From the NCBI GenBank assembly GCA_964019415.1, contig OZ025888.1, positions 3,061,819-3,125,818 of the forward strand: a stretch of 64,000 bases of DNA, read 5' to 3'. Within the stretch, counting starts at the first letter, position 1; each line of letters starts with the position of its first letter. A program made the position numbers and the translations under genes. Shown here piece by piece: positions 56,601 to 62,600 of this stretch. This stretch comes from Ianthella basta (taxonomy: Eukaryota; Porifera; Demospongiae; Verongiida; Ianthellidae). The notes under the pieces were generated by a model. That model had not been told where the DNA came from and did not search any database. It worked only from the letters and a program-made list of their open reading frames with translations.

Positions 56601-59600
56601 ATAATACCAAACAGTAACACATTGCAGAATTGGTTTTGGTCTAACCTTCACAGAATATCAATTCAGCCCTATTATATTGCATTTGACAATTTTTGCTATA
56701 GTATGTAACATGGATAAATTACGTACATACTTTTCTCGTTCTGCGTAGGCATTCCACTGAAATCCCTTGATGCCTGCCTGGCAGTGGGCGGGCATTAGCA
56801 CAGCAATGGGTGGACCATCCATTTTGAAGTAGGGGGAGATGAAGATTGCCTAGTGAGAGTATGTAGCCTCACTGTGGTCACAAATGAAGACGGGCACTGG
56901 CTGCTGAAAGAGTATTCTAATGGTCATCATTGAAGACAGTGCTTGGCTAATGGAGCAGTTTCTAAATGATTGTCAGTCATTAAGACAGCGCTCAGCTGCT
57001 GAAACAGTTTCCTCACAGAATGGATTCATGACTTGCTGGTTAGCCATTTTGTCACATTCTATTGTCCAATAATAAGCCTTGTTGGCATCTGGCAAGCCAC
57101 AGTGCTTGTTTAGAAAGCACACTGAGCAAGGGAATGCAAAGATCATGTAGAGATAATTGCAAGAAGTGAGTTCAGTATAAGCATGCTCCAGCACAGAATA
57201 GGCACAATCTCTTCTTCAAACACTTGTACATGGTGTGGGAAATTAACTTCCCACAGTCACCAACAATGCCTAAAACGTGAAGCCATTTTCTGCAAATGTG
57301 GCAAGAAAGGTCACTATCAAGCTGTGTGCTGGTCAACCAAGTCTGTCAACCTGGTTACAACAGAACAAAGAAAGGTTTTCAGTGCCGCTGTACAAGGTTA
57401 CTCCCACTGTGATGCTGGAGGCAATCCCTGGATGGTGTCCATCTCAATCAATGACTCTAAAAGACTGACATTGGGACAGATGTCAGTGTCATTCCAACAC
57501 CACTTACAAGGCAAGAACTGGGAAGACATTCCTGATGACAACAAGGAAATACTTCCTAGCTCCCAGCTGCCAACCTCCTGATATCTGTCGTCAGTTCACA
57601 GGCATTCTCCAGACTAGAGATTGCACATCGGATGAGGAGATATTTGTTGTGAAGAGTGTACAGATATCTTTACTAGGACACCCAGCCATTGAATTTCTTG
57701 GACTAGTCTCAGGGGTCAATACAACTGAAGGTGCCAGGGGAGAAACGCTGCTGTACATTGTGGCAACAGGTCTCATGCATTTCATTAAACAAGTTACTTC
57801 TGAGCAACGCGAAGATGCTTCATTGCTAACCACCCAGTGGCCATCTTTAATCATGGTGGTTGCCACGGGGGATTTGAGCACCTGTTGTCTTATCTTTTCT
57901 CCCGCGGCTGTTAGCGGATAACCACCAAACTTTTCCAGAGCTACAATGCAGTGCATGAGGGTGCACTGTAGCATCAGCGTTCTCTGATAGCTTACAGCTA
58001 AGGAGGGAGTGGCGTCAGAGCTTTGGGCTATTTTGTCTGCCAGCCTCCCGTGTATGGGAACAGCTTATCATCGAATGCTCACAGGCACATCACGTCATGT
58101 CATCAAGCTTGGAGGGGAAGCTTAAGGCTTGTGGGAACAGCCGTATGGGACTACGCTCAGGGATAGCCGAAGGTGGGCATTGCAGCTAGCAATATTTGGA
58201 GCAATTCAAGAAGGCGGCACTCAAGGTCTATGCTTTACAAGGCTTACAATCATCTTTGTTTGCATTTCGCTGTCTGTGATAGCGTAACTACTAACGAACT
58301 GTAACAGTAAAGTTCATGGACACTGTAACTCATGTAACACTTATTGTGTTAGACTGTTTTAGTCTTTAGCAGCTCGACTAGATAAACTCATGCAGTTGTT
58401 GCTGTGGTCATTCTTATTGCTTTTTACTGCTGTTGATGTTGCCGTGAGTTCCTGTATTTGCAGTTGTACTGAGTAATGCTGTATTGAACTGATGACTGTT
58501 ACAGCACCATCTATCTATCAATCAAAATTATGCCATAGGTACGTATTTTCATGGTAATGCTAGTATGAAGCCTATTGAATGACTCTCCTGTGAGATATAG
58601 CTCCAAATATCATGAAGACCGAGTGATGGGCATTTTAAAATGGCAGAGCTTTGATGTGAGTCTATAGACTTACGTACATTTCAACTTCCTCTCTCATGGC
58701 TGAAGGGGGGTTAGAACCATTTGTTCATTATAATATACCAATGTGAAGAGGTTCCTAGGATGAATTGGCTTGAGTTTCAACCAAAAAGCCTGATATTGCA
58801 CATGATGGGAAACTAGCTACCCTTGTGGAGTTTGTTGAGACAGTGGAATAGCGCGACGCACTTCAGGAAATCATGGCACCGAAGTGTGCAAAGGTTAGTG
58901 CTCTTAGTTGTTGGCAATTTTGCCGCTGGATTCTTTTCGATGAAATGAATGGATATCAGAAAATTTTGTAGCCTAGAGTTCAACTAGTAAGAGTAATAAG
59001 GAAAGATGACAAATATAGAAAAGACTGAGGTTACTTTTATGTAATAGTTAAATGCTGACCAAGAGGTGTGTCTGAGATTTAGAGCACGAGGCACGAGGGC
59101 GTGAAGCGCCCAAGTGCTGAGTGGTCCAAATCTTCAAAGACACCGATTGGTCAGCATGTAAGTGTTATAGATCCCAAATAATTGGGTAAGGAGCTGGCAG
59201 TGAATCAGTTTATGTACTCGTCCTTGCGTCATCACGTGTCTACCAGAAATAGTTAGCTACTCCTGACAATAGCAGAAAAAACGTTGTGTGATTCGGGTCT
59301 CAAGTTGGGTTGTTCATCTCGCAGCGGACGTTTCCTACAGGTCGGCAGTGGATGCAGCGCATCAGCTAAGCCTAAGCTTACTTACTCACTGTCAGCCACG
59401 TCAGCCACAGCGTTTCCCTTAGCCATGCACATAGCTACCAAAGCCTGTTCCCCGTGTAGCTTGTAACTAGCTACAGTTCCAATTTCTTGGCTTTGGTTCA
59501 TAGCTGGATTGTTGCTGTACCCTGTTTATTGACGAAACAAGTAAGCCGGGCGACCTGTGCATTGTATCATAATTATGTTATGGCGCTACAATTGTTATCA

Positions 59601-62600
59601 CAGCTGCAGTTCTGTTCAGCTGCAGGGATCTACGGGATTTAGACACCCGGTATCTAAATGATTTAGATCCCACGCGAAATACAAGAGAAAGTTAACGAGA
59701 TTTAGAAACATCGCTTAGAATGCCTGTTACCATGGTAACATGAGCTATGTAGTGTGCAGCAATAGTGCTACTTTTTAGTTGTAATACAGCATACAGACAA
59801 CCACTACTTTCCCTACAAAAGACGAAGGAATATGGAAATGCCAGGGTTGCTTTTTACACTAGCACACAGTTATGCTTGAAAGTATTGTATGGTTAGACCC
59901 ACATGGCATACAAAAGCCACTTCCTTGGGCAGCCTATTTAATGGTATGCAGCTCAATACAGGAATAGTGCTGCTCATTGGTTGTATTGCAATATACAACC
60001 ATAGTTACCTACACAGTTAGCACAATGGTGCCGTCTGACATATCCGTCACACAATACCACATAATGTGGACATGAGACTATGTGAATACCGTAATTCGGA
60101 AAATTTTCATGTTCGGAAATTTTCGTGTGATAAATTTTCGCGTGAGAGTATTTTCGTGGTCTGTGGCAACCACGAAAATATTTCAACAACGAAAATTCTT
60201 CGCGTAATATATATCAAGTCAATGCCAGAGCCAAGCAGAACTGGTCTACCGCGCTTCGATCTGCAAGGGAAGCACTGTTACGTCTCCACCCGGTCCACCA
60301 CTCCTCTTCCGTTGTACTTCTCGAACGTACGCAGCCTTAATCGATCGTACGGTTGTTTCGCGTACGATTCTCTTCAACTGTCGTGAAAAGTCCCTTGCTG
60401 CTGCAGCCACACCGTGTTGTGAAGCGTACCTTCCAGTGGCAGCGCGATCCCAGGGACTGTAACGGTTGTATGCGCCACGTTTCAGAGTGACGGTGACGGT
60501 TTCTCCTTCTCTCTTACCTCAACTTCCGAATCCAAGGCTGCCTGCAACTCTTGGTTCACACTAGCGATTGCTTGACGTGGTACTGCGGACGAGTGAGCCT
60601 CTGGGGTCCGGTAAACCGTCTGTACGCTGCAGGTACCGCACTAGAGCCATTTTAACCCGCGCTCAGCTGTTGGCGTGACCGTTTTGTATGTATAAAGAAC
60701 GCGTTGTTAACAATATTTTGTGTGATAAATTTTCGTGCTTTGAGCCAACCACGAAGATATTTTAACAACGAAAATTTCCCGAATTACGGTAGTAGTGGCA
60801 TCTGTGTAATACACTATTAGCAATAGCCTTGCTAACTCATCCTCATGCTCACCACACTAAAGCCATGCATTTGACTAGTACAATGCACACAATGGTAATG
60901 CCGAAATGACCACAAAAAGAAGGAACTTACGGAGAAGCATAATAACCAATAGCAAGGCCATATCGTGTACATAGAGCTTGTGGTATGATTCTGAATGGGA
61001 TAAATGCAGACAGGCATGCAAAAAAACATCCATGCAGCGACACACACTATATAATAACAATATCACTAACTCGCCAAAGAGTAGTACAGCCGTGACAGAA
61101 ATTAGGATGGCCACTACTTCACTTGTTATCTTTCCAAGAAAGATAGGCATCGTTTCAGCAGCAGCAGCATTGGCCAACAGCAGCGTTACCAGTAGGAGAT
61201 GGTGATTCTTCACGACACCAATTATCCGAGAAGCATATTTTTTCTCTTTTGGTTTTCCTCCCTGTTGTAAAACCTTCAGGCTGGTTGTATCCAAAGACAG
61301 GAGGCCCATTGTCAGGCCTGAAGCCACACCTGACAAAACACAAAAGAGGCACAGTGCAAGTAACAGTACACATGCACATACAGTGCTCTACACCATGGAT
61401 GCTTGCAGTGGAAAGGTAACAGCTACGTACGTATGTCAACAGAACAAGCAAATACACATCAGTAGTGAGTTCCAAAAAATGGTTGAAACCATGAACTATT
61501 GTGCAACCTGTTTTAACAGAAGTAAATTAAGGATTCGTGGCACCAATGATGTGTGTTTGCAAATCATTGTGGCCACAAGGGAAATCTCAATTGTTTGCTT
61601 TGCATAGGGTATCAAATTGCAGCTTTTGAGCAGTACATAGGTTTGAATCTTCTGGTATGAAAATGCCTTCCCAAAATTTTAACATGCTCTCATAGGGTAA
61701 ACTGCAGTTTTGGAGGTTTCTCAAGCCCCTCTAGACAGAATGCAGACCTTACCACAAGATTTGGTTCTTCGGGGCATAGATTCCACCATTTTGGATAGCA
61801 ACTTCTGCTTGGCCAGTCAGCCTTCATTGGAAAACTACGTAGCTAGGTATCTAATTTATTGTGTTCAAGATAAAGAGTAAATAGCTCCATAAAATGGCAG
61901 GTTGACACCCTACATGCCTTTCTGCTTCAACCAACTGTTACGAAGTAAACGATCCACTATCAAAATTGCCCCCCACCCCTCCCCCCCCTAAATCGAGTGC
62001 GGCAAAATGCACTTGCTGTAATCAATCCTCCTGCTGTAAGATATCCTCGTATGTTGCCAATACCAAATACCCAGGAATCCTGCTTGATGGTACATTGACT
62101 GAACAAGAAGAGAATGTAGGTTTGGGTTTATAGCTAAGTTTAAATGTACCTGCATACCCCTACATACCAGTGAATCCCTTACTAGTAACCAGCAGGTGGA
62201 AGCCTCCTTCACTTCCATTTGTACAGATTTTCAATCAGAATGGGTGCCACTGGGTCATGGATCGATGATTGGCTGCAAAGCTGGCTGTGTGCCTTTGCCA
62301 CAGCCCTTGTCTTTGGGCAGTGCCCAACCGACTGCGTTACACGCAGAAGAAGATGCGAAAGTACTTGCTTGACTGCCTGGAAAATAACACTATTTCTCAT
62401 TTTCCATCATGAGTAGTGAACAAGAAGTACCACCGTATAGTTCTCTACTCAACAATACTGCCTACTATAACCCTAACCTTTCTCACTTCTTTGCCAATTG
62501 GCCACATTTTGCAGAAGAATTGGTTCTCTACTCTGTTGGTACGTTGTATTCTTGGTGCTGGCATGAACAACAAATTCTAGACTGCGTAAGTAGTTAACCT

